From Paenibacillus sp. J31TS4 (GTDB lineage Bacteria > Bacillota > Bacilli > Paenibacillales > NBRC-103111), in NCBI RefSeq assembly GCF_018403265.1, contig NZ_BOSI01000001.1, forward strand, positions 186,001 to 250,000: a stretch of 64,000 nt of DNA, written 5' to 3'. Position numbers and translations under genes: made by a program. The stretch's first letter is position 1, and the number at the start of each line of letters is the position of its first letter. Under the pieces are notes generated by a model that worked only from the letters and a program-made list of their open reading frames with translations, was not told the origin of the DNA and made no database searches. Positions 50,591-59,286 of this stretch are shown here, piece by piece.

Positions 50591-51379
50591 ATGATGCTAT
50601 TAAATGAAAAGATTGCTCTAGAGGAGGAGCTCGATTTTGAGAGCGGCGTTCCGCTCCATCTTCAGCTGAGAGAGATTCTTCGCAGAGCGATTACGCAGAG
50701 AGGAGCTGGCGGAGATAGTCTTCGGATGCCGACGGATTACGAGCTCGTCGAGCGGTACGGCGTCAGCCGGGTAACCGTCCGCAATGCGATCCAATCCCTC
50801 GTTGACGAGGGATTGCTCGTAAGGGAGAGGGGCCGAGGTACGTTCGTCAAGACGAATCAGGCTGAAAACTGGATTGGCCGGCTGATGGGCTTCACGGAGA
50901 CTGTGAAAGAGGCCGGCTACGAGCCCGGCGCGAAGCTGCTGGACAAAGGGTTTACCTCCGAGCTGCCGGAGTCGTTCCGCTGGGCCGGTCTGCCGGTCGT
51001 CTGGGAGCTGAAGCGGCTCCGCTACGCGGACGACAAGCCGATCGCGATTGAATTTGCCTATTATCCTCCTCCGATCGGCAAAGAAATTGAAAAGCAAGAT
51101 CTCCTCCATATCGCCATGTACCGCTATCTGGAGGAGGAGCTGGGCATCCCGCTTTCGGAAGCGAGGCAGACGATCAGCGCCGTCAACGCCGACTCGTATG
51201 AGGCGGAGCTGCTGAATGTCCCCGGACACACCGCTCTCCTGTCTATTGAGCGGACGACCTATCGGGACGACCGAACGCCGGTCGAATTTTTGAAAGCGGT
51301 TTACCGCCCCGATTATTTTCAGTACGCCGTTCATTTGACTCGGGGCACTGCGTCTGCAGGCTCCGGCCGCAGCCTGTAG
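50591..51379 (+). CDS. GntR/HutC-family transcription regulator
   Basis: 262 residues. Winged HTH of the GntR type (about 15-85, with PLHLQLREILRRAI, MPTDYELVERYGVSRVTVRNAIQSLVDEGLL and RGRGTFVKT) and a UTRA effector-binding domain (about 100-250) in which an amino sugar or similar metabolite is bound. The start at 50591 (MMLLNEK) has GGAAAGGA upstream; an in-frame ATG at 50558 has none. It precedes the sulfatase and MFS genes on the same strand and is their probable controller. Confidence 0.9.
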   Translation: MMLLNEKIALEEELDFESGVPLHLQLREILRRAITQRGAGGDSLRMPTDYELVERYGVSRVTVRNAIQSLVDEGLLVRERGRGTFVKTNQAENWIGRLMGFTETVKEAGYEPGAKLLDKGFTSELPESFRWAGLPVVWELKRLRYADDKPIAIEFAYYPPPIGKEIEKQDLLHIAMYRYLEEELGIPLSEARQTISAVNADSYEAELLNVPGHTALLSIERTTYRDDRTPVEFLKAVYRPDYFQYAVHLTRGTASAGSGRSL

Positions 51380-51488
51380 GCACCGTCCAGCCGTTCCTAT
51401 CTGCTCTTAGTGTTCGCGGCCATTGGGGTCGGACCTTTTCGCTCCCAAGCCATAAGAAAGAGACCAAGATTAAAGGAGGACCAATCGA

Positions 51489-53129
51489 ATGGAAGAAAAA
51501 GCCAATCGACCGAACGTACTCTTGCTCTTGAATGACGACATGGGATTCTCGGATATCGGCTGTTATGGGGGAGAGGTGGATACCCCTCATCTAAACCGCC
51601 TTGCGGCTGGCGGTCTCCGCTTCAGTCAGTTTTACAACACCGCAAGGTGCAGCCCGTCGCGAGCCTCGCTCTTGACAGGCCTGCATCCGCACCAGACGGG
51701 GATCGGCGTGCTGACTTACGATATGGGGCCAGAGGGCTATCCGGGGGACTTGAACCGCGACTGCGTTACGATGGCCGAGGTACTGAAGGAAAGCGGTTAT
51801 CGGACGTATATGAGCGGCAAATGGCATATCGCGAACAGTCTCGAGCAGCCGTCCGATTCCTGGCCGATGCAGAGAGGGTTCGACCAGTTCTACGGAACGA
51901 TCATAGGAGCCGGAAGCTATTACGATCCGAATACGCTGACGCGAGGCAATGAGAACATCGAGCACGAACCGTCTGAGGATCCGGATTTTTATTACACGGA
52001 TGCGATCAGCGATCAGGCGGCCGCTTATATCCGGGAGCATGCCGAGCGGCATCCCGGCACCCCGTTCTTTGAATATGTCGCCTACACGGCTCCTCACTGG
52101 CCGCTGCACGCCAAGGATGAGGACATCGCAAAATACCGCGGCCGGTTCGACGCCGGCTGGGACCGGCTGAGAGAAGAGCGGCTTCGGCGGCTCGTGGACG
52201 ACGGTCTCCTCGATCCGTCCTGGCAGCTTACGGACCGCGATCCGACCCAGCCCGCCTGGGAGGACGCCGAGCATAAGGAGTGGCTGCTCCGCTGCATGGA
52301 GGTGTACGCCGCCCAGATTGACCGGATGGACCAGGGCATCGGCCGGATCCTTCAGGCTCTGGAGGAGACGGGACAGCTGGAGAATACAGTGATCCTTTTC
52401 CTTTCGGATAACGGAGCGTGCGCAGAGGATATCCCGACACATGTCTCGCCGCGGGAGCTGGAGGAGACGCTGAAGATCGCCAAAACGCATACCAGGGCCG
52501 GAGAGCCCGTCGTCTTCGGCAACGATCCGTCCCTCATGCCGGGACCCGAATCCACCTATCAGAGCTACGGCGCAGCCTGGGCGAATCTGTCCAACACTCC
52601 CTTCCGGCTGTATAAGCATTGGGTGCATGAAGGAGGGATCGCCACCCCGCTCCTCATCCATTGGCCAGCAGGCATTCGGTCCAAGGGGGACATCCGGCAC
52701 GTTCCGGGACAGCTGCCGGATATTCTGGCGACGGTCGTTGAGCTGACAGGGGCGGCTTATCCGTCGGAGTACAACAATAGACCCGTCCTTCCGCTGGAAG
52801 GGGAAAGCCTGGCTCCGTTTTTTGAGAGAGACGGGGAGCGGACCAAGCCTCTCTTTTGGGAGCACGAGGGGAATGCCGCAGTCCGCGCCGGCCGGTGGAA
52901 GCTCGTCCGCCGCTACCCCGGAGACTGGGAGCTATTCGATATGGAGAAGGACCGGACGGAGCTTCACGATCTGGCTGTCCAACATCCGGAACAGGTGAAG
53001 GAGCTGAAAGCGCTGTATGAGGAGTGGGCGGCTAGGTGCCGCGTGCTGCCGAGAGAACAGGTTCTGGAGCTGATGAAGAAACAGCAGGCGACACCCGCAT
53101 TCTGGGAGGAAGAAGACCAAGACCGGTAA
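51489..53129 (+). CDS. Arylsulfatase-type sulfatase (formylglycine-dependent)
   Basis: 546 residues. LLLNDDMGFSD supplies the metal-binding D16-D17, and TARCSPSRASLLTG contains the C-x-P-x-R signature whose C54 is converted to formylglycine. Later come SGKWHIAN, FLSDNGACAED and HEGGIATPLLIHWP. It removes sulfate from esters, possibly sulfated glycans or aryl sulfates. There is no signal peptide, so it acts in the cytoplasm unless exported otherwise. A maturation enzyme is not encoded in the window. AAAGGAGGACC lies upstream. It precedes the MFS gene by 16 bp. Confidence 0.93.
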   Translation: MEEKANRPNVLLLLNDDMGFSDIGCYGGEVDTPHLNRLAAGGLRFSQFYNTARCSPSRASLLTGLHPHQTGIGVLTYDMGPEGYPGDLNRDCVTMAEVLKESGYRTYMSGKWHIANSLEQPSDSWPMQRGFDQFYGTIIGAGSYYDPNTLTRGNENIEHEPSEDPDFYYTDAISDQAAAYIREHAERHPGTPFFEYVAYTAPHWPLHAKDEDIAKYRGRFDAGWDRLREERLRRLVDDGLLDPSWQLTDRDPTQPAWEDAEHKEWLLRCMEVYAAQIDRMDQGIGRILQALEETGQLENTVILFLSDNGACAEDIPTHVSPRELEETLKIAKTHTRAGEPVVFGNDPSLMPGPESTYQSYGAAWANLSNTPFRLYKHWVHEGGIATPLLIHWPAGIRSKGDIRHVPGQLPDILATVVELTGAAYPSEYNNRPVLPLEGESLAPFFERDGERTKPLFWEHEGNAAVRAGRWKLVRRYPGDWELFDMEKDRTELHDLAVQHPEQVKELKALYEEWAARCRVLPREQVLELMKKQQATPAFWEEEDQDR

Positions 53130-53145
53130 AAAGGGGGACCCAAGC

Positions 53146-54501
53146 ATGAGCCAAAGCAAGGTGTCCATGTCCAAAGTAGCCGGAGCCAGCTTTATCGGGG
53201 CTCTGATCGAATGGTACGATTTCTTTTTGTACGGCACTGCCTCCGCCATTGTCTTCAATAAGTTGTTCTTTCCCAATTTCGACCCTCTCGTCGGCACGAT
53301 CGCTTCGTTTGCGACCTTCGGTGCGGGGTTCATAGCCCGTCCGGTTGGCGGCATCATTTTCGGCCATTATGGAGACCGAATCGGGAGGAAGGCGATCCTC
53401 ATCCTTACCCTGCTCATGATGGGAGGCTCCACGTTCCTGATCGGGCTGCTGCCCACCTACAACAGCATCGGACTCTGGGCTCCTGTCCTTCTCGTTGCGC
53501 TTCGGCTCTTTCAAGGCATCGGGCTGGGTGGGGAATACGGCGGCGCCGCTCTGCTGACGATCGAGCATGCGCCGCGGAGGAAGAGGGGGTTCTGGGGAGG
53601 CCTCGTACAAGCGGCGACGTCGGGAGGTCTGCTGCTTGCGACCATCGTCTTCTCGCTCGTTTCGCTTCTTCCGGAGGCTGCTTTCCTGAGCTGGGGCTGG
53701 CGGCTGCCGTTTCTCATCAGCTTCGTCCTGCTCGGCGTCGGAACGTTCATTCGGCTCAAGGTGAACGAGACGCCGGCTTTCGAGAAGGTCAAGGAAACGG
53801 GGACGGAGGCCAAGTTCCCGGTACTGGAGCTGTTCCGATCTTATCCGCGCAGCGTTCTGCTAACAATCGGGGCAAGACTGGGCGAGTCGGTGACGGCCAA
53901 TATAACGAACGCCTTTGCAATTTCTTACCTGACGACGCGTCTCGGTCTTCCCAAACAGGACGCTCTGAACGGCATCCTGCTCGCGGCGGCGGTCGCGATG
54001 GTGCTGAGCCCGTTCTTCGGCTCCCTGTCGGACCGCGTCGGACGCCGACCCGTCTACCTTGGCGGAGCCCTCTTTCTTGTCCTGTTTACGGTGCCGTATT
54101 TTCTGCTTCTGAACGCCGGCAGCATGGGGCTGATCTGGCTGGCGCTCGTTCTTGGGTATGTGGGGTCCACCGTCATGCTTAGCGTGCAGTCCGTGTATTT
54201 CACGGAGATGTTCGGCGTCCGGGTCCGCTACAGCGGGCTGTCGATTGTCTATCAGCTATCGTCGGTTATGGGAGGATTCACTCCGCTCATCGCGACCTAT
54301 CTGCTGACGGCGGGCAGTGGATCGCCATGGCTCGTCGCAGGCTTCAGCATACTGACATGCGTGATCTCGTTCGTGTCGGTGCTGCTGACCAAGGAAACGT
54401 TCCGTGCCGATATTGCCGAGGATGAGGAGGCGGGCGGAGACATGCGCGGAGCCGGAGTTTCACCCGAACGCCTGAGAGCCGGTATCGAATCCAAGCTCTG
54501 A
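53146..54501 (+). CDS. MFS transporter, metabolite:H+ symporter (MHS) family
   Basis: 451 residues, 12 helices. GALIEWYDFFLYGTASA in helix 1, FGHYGDRIGRKAIL after helix 2 and RLFQGIGLGGEYGGA in helix 4 are the MHS-family signature (ProP, KgtP, ShiA relatives). It imports organic acids, betaines or aromatics with protons. Coupled with the sulfatase, it may import the sulfated substrate or the desulfated product. AAAGGGGGACC precedes the ATG. Confidence 0.9.
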   Translation: MSQSKVSMSKVAGASFIGALIEWYDFFLYGTASAIVFNKLFFPNFDPLVGTIASFATFGAGFIARPVGGIIFGHYGDRIGRKAILILTLLMMGGSTFLIGLLPTYNSIGLWAPVLLVALRLFQGIGLGGEYGGAALLTIEHAPRRKRGFWGGLVQAATSGGLLLATIVFSLVSLLPEAAFLSWGWRLPFLISFVLLGVGTFIRLKVNETPAFEKVKETGTEAKFPVLELFRSYPRSVLLTIGARLGESVTANITNAFAISYLTTRLGLPKQDALNGILLAAAVAMVLSPFFGSLSDRVGRRPVYLGGALFLVLFTVPYFLLLNAGSMGLIWLALVLGYVGSTVMLSVQSVYFTEMFGVRVRYSGLSIVYQLSSVMGGFTPLIATYLLTAGSGSPWLVAGFSILTCVISFVSVLLTKETFRADIAEDEEAGGDMRGAGVSPERLRAGIESKL

Positions 54502-54542
54502 TTGCGCCGAATGCTTTGCTTGTCCGTTATAGTTTATACCTG

Positions 54543-54565
54543 GGCCGTCCTTCCGAGGACGGCCT
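54543..54565 (+). terminator. Terminator of the sulfatase-MFS transcript
   Basis: GGCCGTCCT and AGGACGGCC pair perfectly around TCCG; the T-tract after it is short (TTC). The same kind of stem recurs at 57837. Confidence 0.7.
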
Positions 54566-54731
54566 TCAGGCTGTTCAGAATTTTGATCTGCCGTTTTTCC
54601 TGTCCCCATTCCTTGGCTGGATCCACCTTGATTCGAAAAAACGGGCGAATCGAAGGACTTGATCCTTCCTTGTAAATGAAGTATATTCTTTTTACATTGA
54701 CATTACTGCAGGTCTAAAAAGAGGAGGAGCC

Positions 54732-55352
54732 ATGTCACCGCGTACCAAAGAACAGAATGATGCGATCCGGGAGATGCGAATGAACCAGATTATGCAAGCG
54801 GCTGCGGATGTCTATCTGGAGAAGGGCATTCAATTGGAAATACGCGATGTTGCGGTCAAGGCTGAGCTCGGCTACGGAACCGTGTATCATTACTACAAAA
54901 ATAAGCACATGCTTTTGGAAGATTTCCTGTGGGACGCCCTGAATCGAACGGAGTCGGCAGTACTCCCCGCTTTGACAGGGGACGGCGGCAGCATGCTTAA
55001 AGCTGAGTCGTTCTCGAGGCTGCTCCTGCGGAAGTGCACCCAGGATCCTTCCGTCTTTATTTTGCTTAAAACGGTTGCAGATAATTTTCATCAATTCCCG
55101 GGAAACCGGTTCATCAAGCTGTTTGCCGATTTTCAGGAACGAATCTATTCGCCGTTTGTGAGCTTGATTCGTGAAGGTATCGATTCCGAATCGCCGGAGA
55201 AAACAGCTAATCTGATATTTGGCTCGCTTGTCGGCTGCGCAGCATTGAACATCCACCACAAGATGGGAAGCGAGATCGATGTGGAAGGGATCGTCAACAT
55301 GATTTTTTCAGGCATACAAGCAAAGGAGAGAGGAATGGAATGGTCATCCTGA
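54732..55352 (+). CDS. TetR-family transcription regulator
   Basis: 206 residues with an N-terminal TetR HTH (about 15-62: RMNQIMQAAADVYLEKGIQLEIRDVAVKAELGYGTVYHYYKNKHMLLEDFLW) and a helical ligand-binding C-terminus. AGAGGAGGAGCC precedes the ATG. A TTGTAA-17-TACATT promoter lies 40-70 bp upstream (54668-54696), with TGTAAA...TTTACA as possible operator arms. It overlaps the map gene by 13 bp. Confidence 0.88.
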   Translation: MSPRTKEQNDAIREMRMNQIMQAAADVYLEKGIQLEIRDVAVKAELGYGTVYHYYKNKHMLLEDFLWDALNRTESAVLPALTGDGGSMLKAESFSRLLLRKCTQDPSVFILLKTVADNFHQFPGNRFIKLFADFQERIYSPFVSLIREGIDSESPEKTANLIFGSLVGCAALNIHHKMGSEIDVEGIVNMIFSGIQAKERGMEWSS

Positions 55353-56086
55353 AATCGAGAGCAGAAATAGAAGAAATGAGAAAAGCCGGCCGAATTGTCG
55401 CTGCTTTTCATCAAGCAATCGCTGGGATGATCCGGCCGGGTGTCACGACGCTCGATATCGAGTCGTTTGCGGTGCGGTTCCTGAAGGAGAATGGTGCCAA
55501 GGCTTATACGATAGGCTACAACGGCTATCCGTTTGCGACATGTGCGTCTGTCAACGACGTCATTGCACATGGGTTTCCGAACCGGAAGCCGCTCAAGGAA
55601 GGCGACATCGTCACAATCGACATCGTCGCGGAGGCGGATGGCTGGATCGGCGATTCCGCTTGGTGTTATGCGGTCGGCGAGGTGTCGGAAGAAGCTCGTA
55701 AACTGATGCGGGTAACGAAGGAATGCCTATATCTTGGTATCGAAAAAGCTGTCGTCGGAAACCGGATCGGCGATGTGATGCATGCGGTTCAAAGCCATGC
55801 CGAGCAAAACGGATTCTCGGTAGTTCGCGATCTGCTCGGTCACGGCGTAGGAAGGGAGATGCACGAGGAACCTAATTATCCCCACGTCGGGAATCCGGGC
55901 AAAGGGTTCCGCTTGAAGGAAGGGATGGTTCTCACGATCGAGCCGATGCTAAATGCCGGCAAAGCGTTCATGACGGTTGATGCCGACGGATGGACCGCAA
56001 GAACCGCTGACGGCTCGCTTTCCGCGCAGTACGAGCATACGATCGCCATAACTGCGGACGGCCCGATTGTATTGACCGCACAATAG
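55340..56086 (+). CDS. map: Type I methionine aminopeptidase
   Basis: 248 residues, the usual length, with the metal ligands in place: TIDIVAEADGWIGDSAW (two Asp), LLGHGVGREMHEEPNYPH (His and the active-site His), LTIEPMLN (Glu) and YEHTIAIT (final Glu). Removes the initiator methionine from new proteins. Most Firmicutes carry an essential map beside secY, so this stand-alone copy next to a TetR gene is probably a second map (mapB-type), possibly under that regulator. It overlaps the TetR gene, implying coupling. Confidence 0.93.
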   Translation: MVILKSRAEIEEMRKAGRIVAAFHQAIAGMIRPGVTTLDIESFAVRFLKENGAKAYTIGYNGYPFATCASVNDVIAHGFPNRKPLKEGDIVTIDIVAEADGWIGDSAWCYAVGEVSEEARKLMRVTKECLYLGIEKAVVGNRIGDVMHAVQSHAEQNGFSVVRDLLGHGVGREMHEEPNYPHVGNPGKGFRLKEGMVLTIEPMLNAGKAFMTVDADGWTARTADGSLSAQYEHTIAITADGPIVLTAQ

Positions 56087-56128
56087 TTAAGTACAGGCTG
56101 AGCAGGAGAGAAAGGCGGGCGCAAGATT

Positions 56129-56638
56129 ATGAAGCTAACGTTCTCGCAAGTGAACACGGCGGAAGACATCGCGGCGGTATCCCAATTGGCAGCGGAAATT
56201 TGGCGCGAGTATTATGGAACCCTGCTCTCTACGGAGCAGATTGACTACATGATAGCCCAATTTCAATCGGTTCCCGCAATCACGGACCAAATCGATCGCC
56301 AGAGCTACCTCTATTACCTTATCCAATACGACGGAGCCAATGTCGGTTATATGGCAGTTAAACAAGAGCAGGGGAAGCTCTTTTTGAGCAAGTTCTACAT
56401 AGGCAAAGAGAAGAGGGGAAAAGGCTTTGCCAGCCACGCACTGGCCTTCCTTGAGCAGCTGGGTCGGGACCGAAACCTAAGCCATATTTGGCTCACGGTC
56501 AATCGTCACAACCATCCAAGTATCGCGATCTATGTGAAAAAAGGATTCCTAAAGGTCAGAGAACAAGTTGCGGATATTGGAAACGGATTCGTCATGGATG
56601 ATTTTGTGATGGAAAAGGAGATTCCCGTTACTAAGTGA
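56129..56638 (+). CDS. GNAT-family N-acetyltransferase
   Basis: 169 residues. The acetyl-CoA loop is seen as FYIGKEKRGKGFASHALAFLEQL (R/Q-x-x-G-x-G/A) near residues 90-112, followed by WLTVNRHNHPSIAIYVKKGFLKV, where N-x-x-A-I-x-x-Y-x-K-x-G-F is the common RimI-type end. Substrate unknown; these include protein and drug acetylases. GGAGAG lies 18 bp upstream. It sits 42 bp after map on the same strand. Confidence 0.85.
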   Translation: MKLTFSQVNTAEDIAAVSQLAAEIWREYYGTLLSTEQIDYMIAQFQSVPAITDQIDRQSYLYYLIQYDGANVGYMAVKQEQGKLFLSKFYIGKEKRGKGFASHALAFLEQLGRDRNLSHIWLTVNRHNHPSIAIYVKKGFLKVREQVADIGNGFVMDDFVMEKEIPVTK

Positions 56639-56676
56639 AGCAGCGGGAGCGGCCGATGAAGGAGAGGGCTCGTTCC

Positions 56677-57114
56677 TTATCCCCTTATACGGGCTTCTTT
56701 CGGCATCTCCTGTATACGGCAATTATGAAAAGCGGTCAGTTTCCATTCTCCATTCTGCCTGACGACCACATTCGTGTTGATCGATCCCCTGTCGTTAGGG
56801 TCATGGGCAGGAGCCGCGAGCCGTACTTCGCCGACCGCATGGACGACAGCAACATCAGGCGTGATAAAGCGGGGCTGAATGTTATCCGAGTTACTCGATA
56901 CGAGGACGGACCCCTTCAGCGGACCTGCGAACAGCATTTGATGAACATCGGCAATTTGGTTTCTGCCTTTCAGATGCTGTCCCATAAACGTGACATAATC
57001 CGCATCTTCCGTAAAGCAATCGCCGTATAAGGCTCCGTTCCCTTCGTTCCATGCTTCGGACAAACTTGCAAATAAGGCGCGAATCGCGTTCCGGTCCTCT
57101 TGACGGTTGATCAT
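56677..57114 (-). CDS. NTF2-like (SgcJ/DUF4440) small protein
   Basis: 145 residues of the cone-shaped NTF2-like fold: DRNAIRALFASLSEAWNEGNGALYGDCFTEDADYVTFMGQHLKGRNQI followed by DVAVVHAVGEVRL and NTNVVVRQNGEWKLTAFHNCRI. The SgcJ/EcaC and DUF4440 members bind small molecules or act as simple enzymes; no active site is evident. The start at 57114 is set by AGAGGAAG eight bases upstream. It is divergent from the MarR gene with a perfect palindrome between them, so it is likely a target of that regulator. Confidence 0.85.
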   Translation of the reverse strand: MINRQEDRNAIRALFASLSEAWNEGNGALYGDCFTEDADYVTFMGQHLKGRNQIADVHQMLFAGPLKGSVLVSSNSDNIQPRFITPDVAVVHAVGEVRLAAPAHDPNDRGSINTNVVVRQNGEWKLTAFHNCRIQEMPKEARIRG

Positions 57115-57223
57115 TGGAGCATCTTCCTCTCTCTGAAATAAAATAGGGTGGCAAGCCACGAACCATGTGGTATCCTTGATTTGCGAAAACATCTTAACAC
57201 CAACAACAACTTGATTCATCGAA

Positions 57224-57243
57224 TATCTTAATAGATTAAGATA
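57224..57243. promoter_or_regulatory. Perfect palindromic operator for the divergent MarR gene
   Basis: TATCTTAAT and ATTAAGATA pair as 9-bp arms with AG between. It lies 28 bp before the MarR start and 110 bp before the NTF2-like start. Its ATCT...AGAT ends recall operators of the MhqR/YodB class of MarR-type repressors. Confidence 0.75.
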
Positions 57244-57270
57244 AATTCATCATAATCCGGAGGTTTCCTT

Positions 57271-57765
57271 ATGTCAAGGGAAAACTTTCCTTCTGACGTG
57301 CCCGGTTTTACGCCGTCACAGGAGGCTATGCTTCACGAGCTGCGGCTGAACAGTGCGAGAGCCGTCATGCTGCATCAACTGATATCCGAAAAATTGGGCT
57401 TAAACGCCACGGATCATAAATGCCTCGATTTTCTAACCCGCTCTGGTCCGGTAACCGCGGGACAATTGGCGCAGCTGACTGGTCTGACTACAGGCGCGGT
57501 GACCAGCGTGATCGACCGCCTGGAGAAGGCCGGCTATGTCGTCAGGGATAAAGATCCGAAGGACCGAAGACGCGTTGTCGTCAAGCCTGCCCCCGAGGGT
57601 TCTTCTTCAATTGCGCCCATGTTCCAATCGGTTATGCTGTCGACGTACAACATCCTCGCCCAGTATAATGAGCAGGAACTGGAACTTCTGCTGGGTTTCC
57701 TCAGGCAATGCAACGACATGACGCTGGAGGAAATGAACAAATTACAAAACAATAAGGATTCCTGA
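57271..57765 (+). CDS. MarR-family transcription regulator 1
   Basis: 164 residues with a winged HTH (TDHKCLDFLTRSGPVTAGQLAQLTGLTTGAVTSVIDRLEKAGYVVRDKDPKDRRRVVVKP, with the D-x-R wing) and helical dimer arms. GGAGG precedes the ATG by 10 bp. The palindrome just upstream is its probable operator, and the divergent NTF2-like gene its probable target. Confidence 0.9.
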   Translation: MSRENFPSDVPGFTPSQEAMLHELRLNSARAVMLHQLISEKLGLNATDHKCLDFLTRSGPVTAGQLAQLTGLTTGAVTSVIDRLEKAGYVVRDKDPKDRRRVVVKPAPEGSSSIAPMFQSVMLSTYNILAQYNEQELELLLGFLRQCNDMTLEEMNKLQNNKDS

Positions 57766-57836
57766 ACCATTGTCCGCGCCTTAACGGCAGACGGTACAAG
57801 CTAGACGGAATCGCTTATCAGAATCGTAGTTACGAT

Positions 57837-57863
57837 GCCGTCCTCTCCGAGGACGGCCTTTTT
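57837..57863 (+). terminator. Terminator after the first MarR gene
   Basis: GCCGTCCTC and GAGGACGGC form a perfect 9-bp stem with a TCC loop, followed by CTTTTT. Confidence 0.9.
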
Positions 57864-58109
57864 GCTGTTCCTGGGAAGCCATACGGCTCAGGTCATCCCT
57901 GTCGTCCCGTTGTTCGGCGGCTGAAACCGGGGAAGGGGCAGACCTGAGACTGGAGAATGGGGCGTATGAGCGAGCGTGACGAAGAGGATGCTAGGAACCA
58001 AGGGAAACTACGCGGCTCCTGAACGGCAGGAACGATAAGGGAGCTTTGGTAGGTTATGGTGGGGGTTGCATGTTTGAAGAGAACCTTGCATAATATTCGT
58101 TATGAAAAT

Positions 58110-58123
58110 ATTTAGTACTAAAT
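58110..58123. promoter_or_regulatory. Palindromic operator of the MarR-efflux operon
   Basis: ATTTAGTACTAAAT is a perfect 14-bp palindrome 37 bp before the second MarR gene. It is unlike the operator at 57224-57243, so the two MarR proteins probably read different sites. Confidence 0.65.
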
Positions 58124-58160
58124 AATCAGCATAGCAATGAAGGGGGTAGAAGCTTGCGGC

Positions 58161-58619
58161 ATGTCTACGCATAAGGAGAACGTTCATCCAGTGCTCTACT
58201 CGTTCCGGGAAATCAACCAGACGATGAAACATCTGTTTCGAACGGAGGCGGAGGCACTGCATTTGACTGCTCTGCAAATCCTGCTGCTGGATGCTCTCGA
58301 GCAGGGAGGAGAGAGAAGCGTATCGGATTTGGCCGATCAGCTCGTCCTCTCGAACGCCGCGGTCAGCGGAGGTGTCGACCAGCTGGTCCAGCAGGGATTC
58401 GTTACCCGCAGGCGGTGCGAGCACGACCGCCGGATGGTTTTCGTCAGTCTAACGAAGCGGGGAGAAGAGAAGCGGAGCGAGAGCCTCGGTCCCGAGTCGC
58501 GCCTTATGAAGCGCATTGACAGCATGTTGAATTTACCGCAGGAGGAGCTGGACACATTGCTTGCCCTGCACCAAAAAATGATCGCCAATTTAGGCAAAGA
58601 AGAGGAGGGAACCTTTTAA
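58161..58619 (+). CDS. MarR-family transcription regulator 2
   Basis: 152 residues, winged HTH (HLTALQILLLDALEQGGERSVSDLADQLVLSNAAVSGGVDQLVQQGFVTRRRCEHDRRMVFVSLTKRG) in a helical frame. The ATG at 58161 (MSTHKENVH) lies 14 bp after AGGGGG; an in-frame ATG at 58137 has no ribosome site. Its stop overlaps the ATG of the next gene (TAATG), so it heads the efflux operon as a local repressor. Confidence 0.88.
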   Translation: MSTHKENVHPVLYSFREINQTMKHLFRTEAEALHLTALQILLLDALEQGGERSVSDLADQLVLSNAAVSGGVDQLVQQGFVTRRRCEHDRRMVFVSLTKRGEEKRSESLGPESRLMKRIDSMLNLPQEELDTLLALHQKMIANLGKEEEGTF

Positions 58620-59272
58620 TGGGTTCGATGCGTATTTTTGTCATGAATCTTGTCATAATTTTTGTCATTCTGATTGCCGGGTTCCTCGGCTATTACTATT
58701 ACAACCAGTCCACCACGTATGTGAAGACGAACAACGCCCAGATTACCGGTCAGCAGATGACCATCACGGCTCCGGCAACAGGACGTCTAACCGATTGGAA
58801 GGGGAAGCCAGGTACCGTCTACAAATCCGGCGACGTGATTGGTACGGTGGAATCCGCGGCAGCCACCGGCGGCTCGGGCTCGGTCAACGTTACTATGCCG
58901 ACCGACGGGACGCTTGTGCAGACCGGCGCTTATTCGAACGAGATCGTTTCTCCGGGAACGCCGCTCGGGTATGCCTATAACATGAGCAACCTCTGGGTGA
59001 ACGCGAACATTAAGGAAACCGAACTGAAGAACGTGAAAGTCGGCCAGACCGTTGACGTGTACGTGGACGCTGTGCCGAACCAGACGTTCACCGGGACCGT
59101 CGAGCAGATCGGGCTCGCCACAGCCGGCACGTTCTCGCTCCTGCCGAGCGGGAATACGAGCGGCAACTATACCAAAGTTACACAGGTTGTACCGGTCAAG
59201 ATTACATTGTCCGACAGCCAGGGAGCCGGCCTCGTTCCCGGCATGAGCGCAGAGGTGCGCATCCACAGGTAA
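58619..59272 (+). CDS. HlyD/EmrA-type membrane fusion protein
   Basis: 217 residues: one N-terminal membrane helix (about 8-27), then a short lipoyl/barrel fold (YVKTNNAQITGQQMTITAPATGRLTDW, VGQTVDVYVDAVPNQTFTGTVEQIG, VPVKITLSD, LVPGMSAEVRIH). It lacks the long coiled-coil hairpin of E. coli EmrA, as expected in a Gram-positive with no outer membrane. It works with the EmrB-type pump encoded next. Overlaps the MarR stop by one base. Confidence 0.88.
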   Translation: MGSMRIFVMNLVIIFVILIAGFLGYYYYNQSTTYVKTNNAQITGQQMTITAPATGRLTDWKGKPGTVYKSGDVIGTVESAAATGGSGSVNVTMPTDGTLVQTGAYSNEIVSPGTPLGYAYNMSNLWVNANIKETELKNVKVGQTVDVYVDAVPNQTFTGTVEQIGLATAGTFSLLPSGNTSGNYTKVTQVVPVKITLSDSQGAGLVPGMSAEVRIHR

Positions 59273-59286
59273 GGAGGCGACGTTAG

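Larger units (their letters stand above)
57766..58160. other. Gap between the two MarR genes
   Basis: A 395-bp gap holding a terminator at 57837-57863 and the palindrome at 58110-58123; no other gene is seen. Confidence 0.55.
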
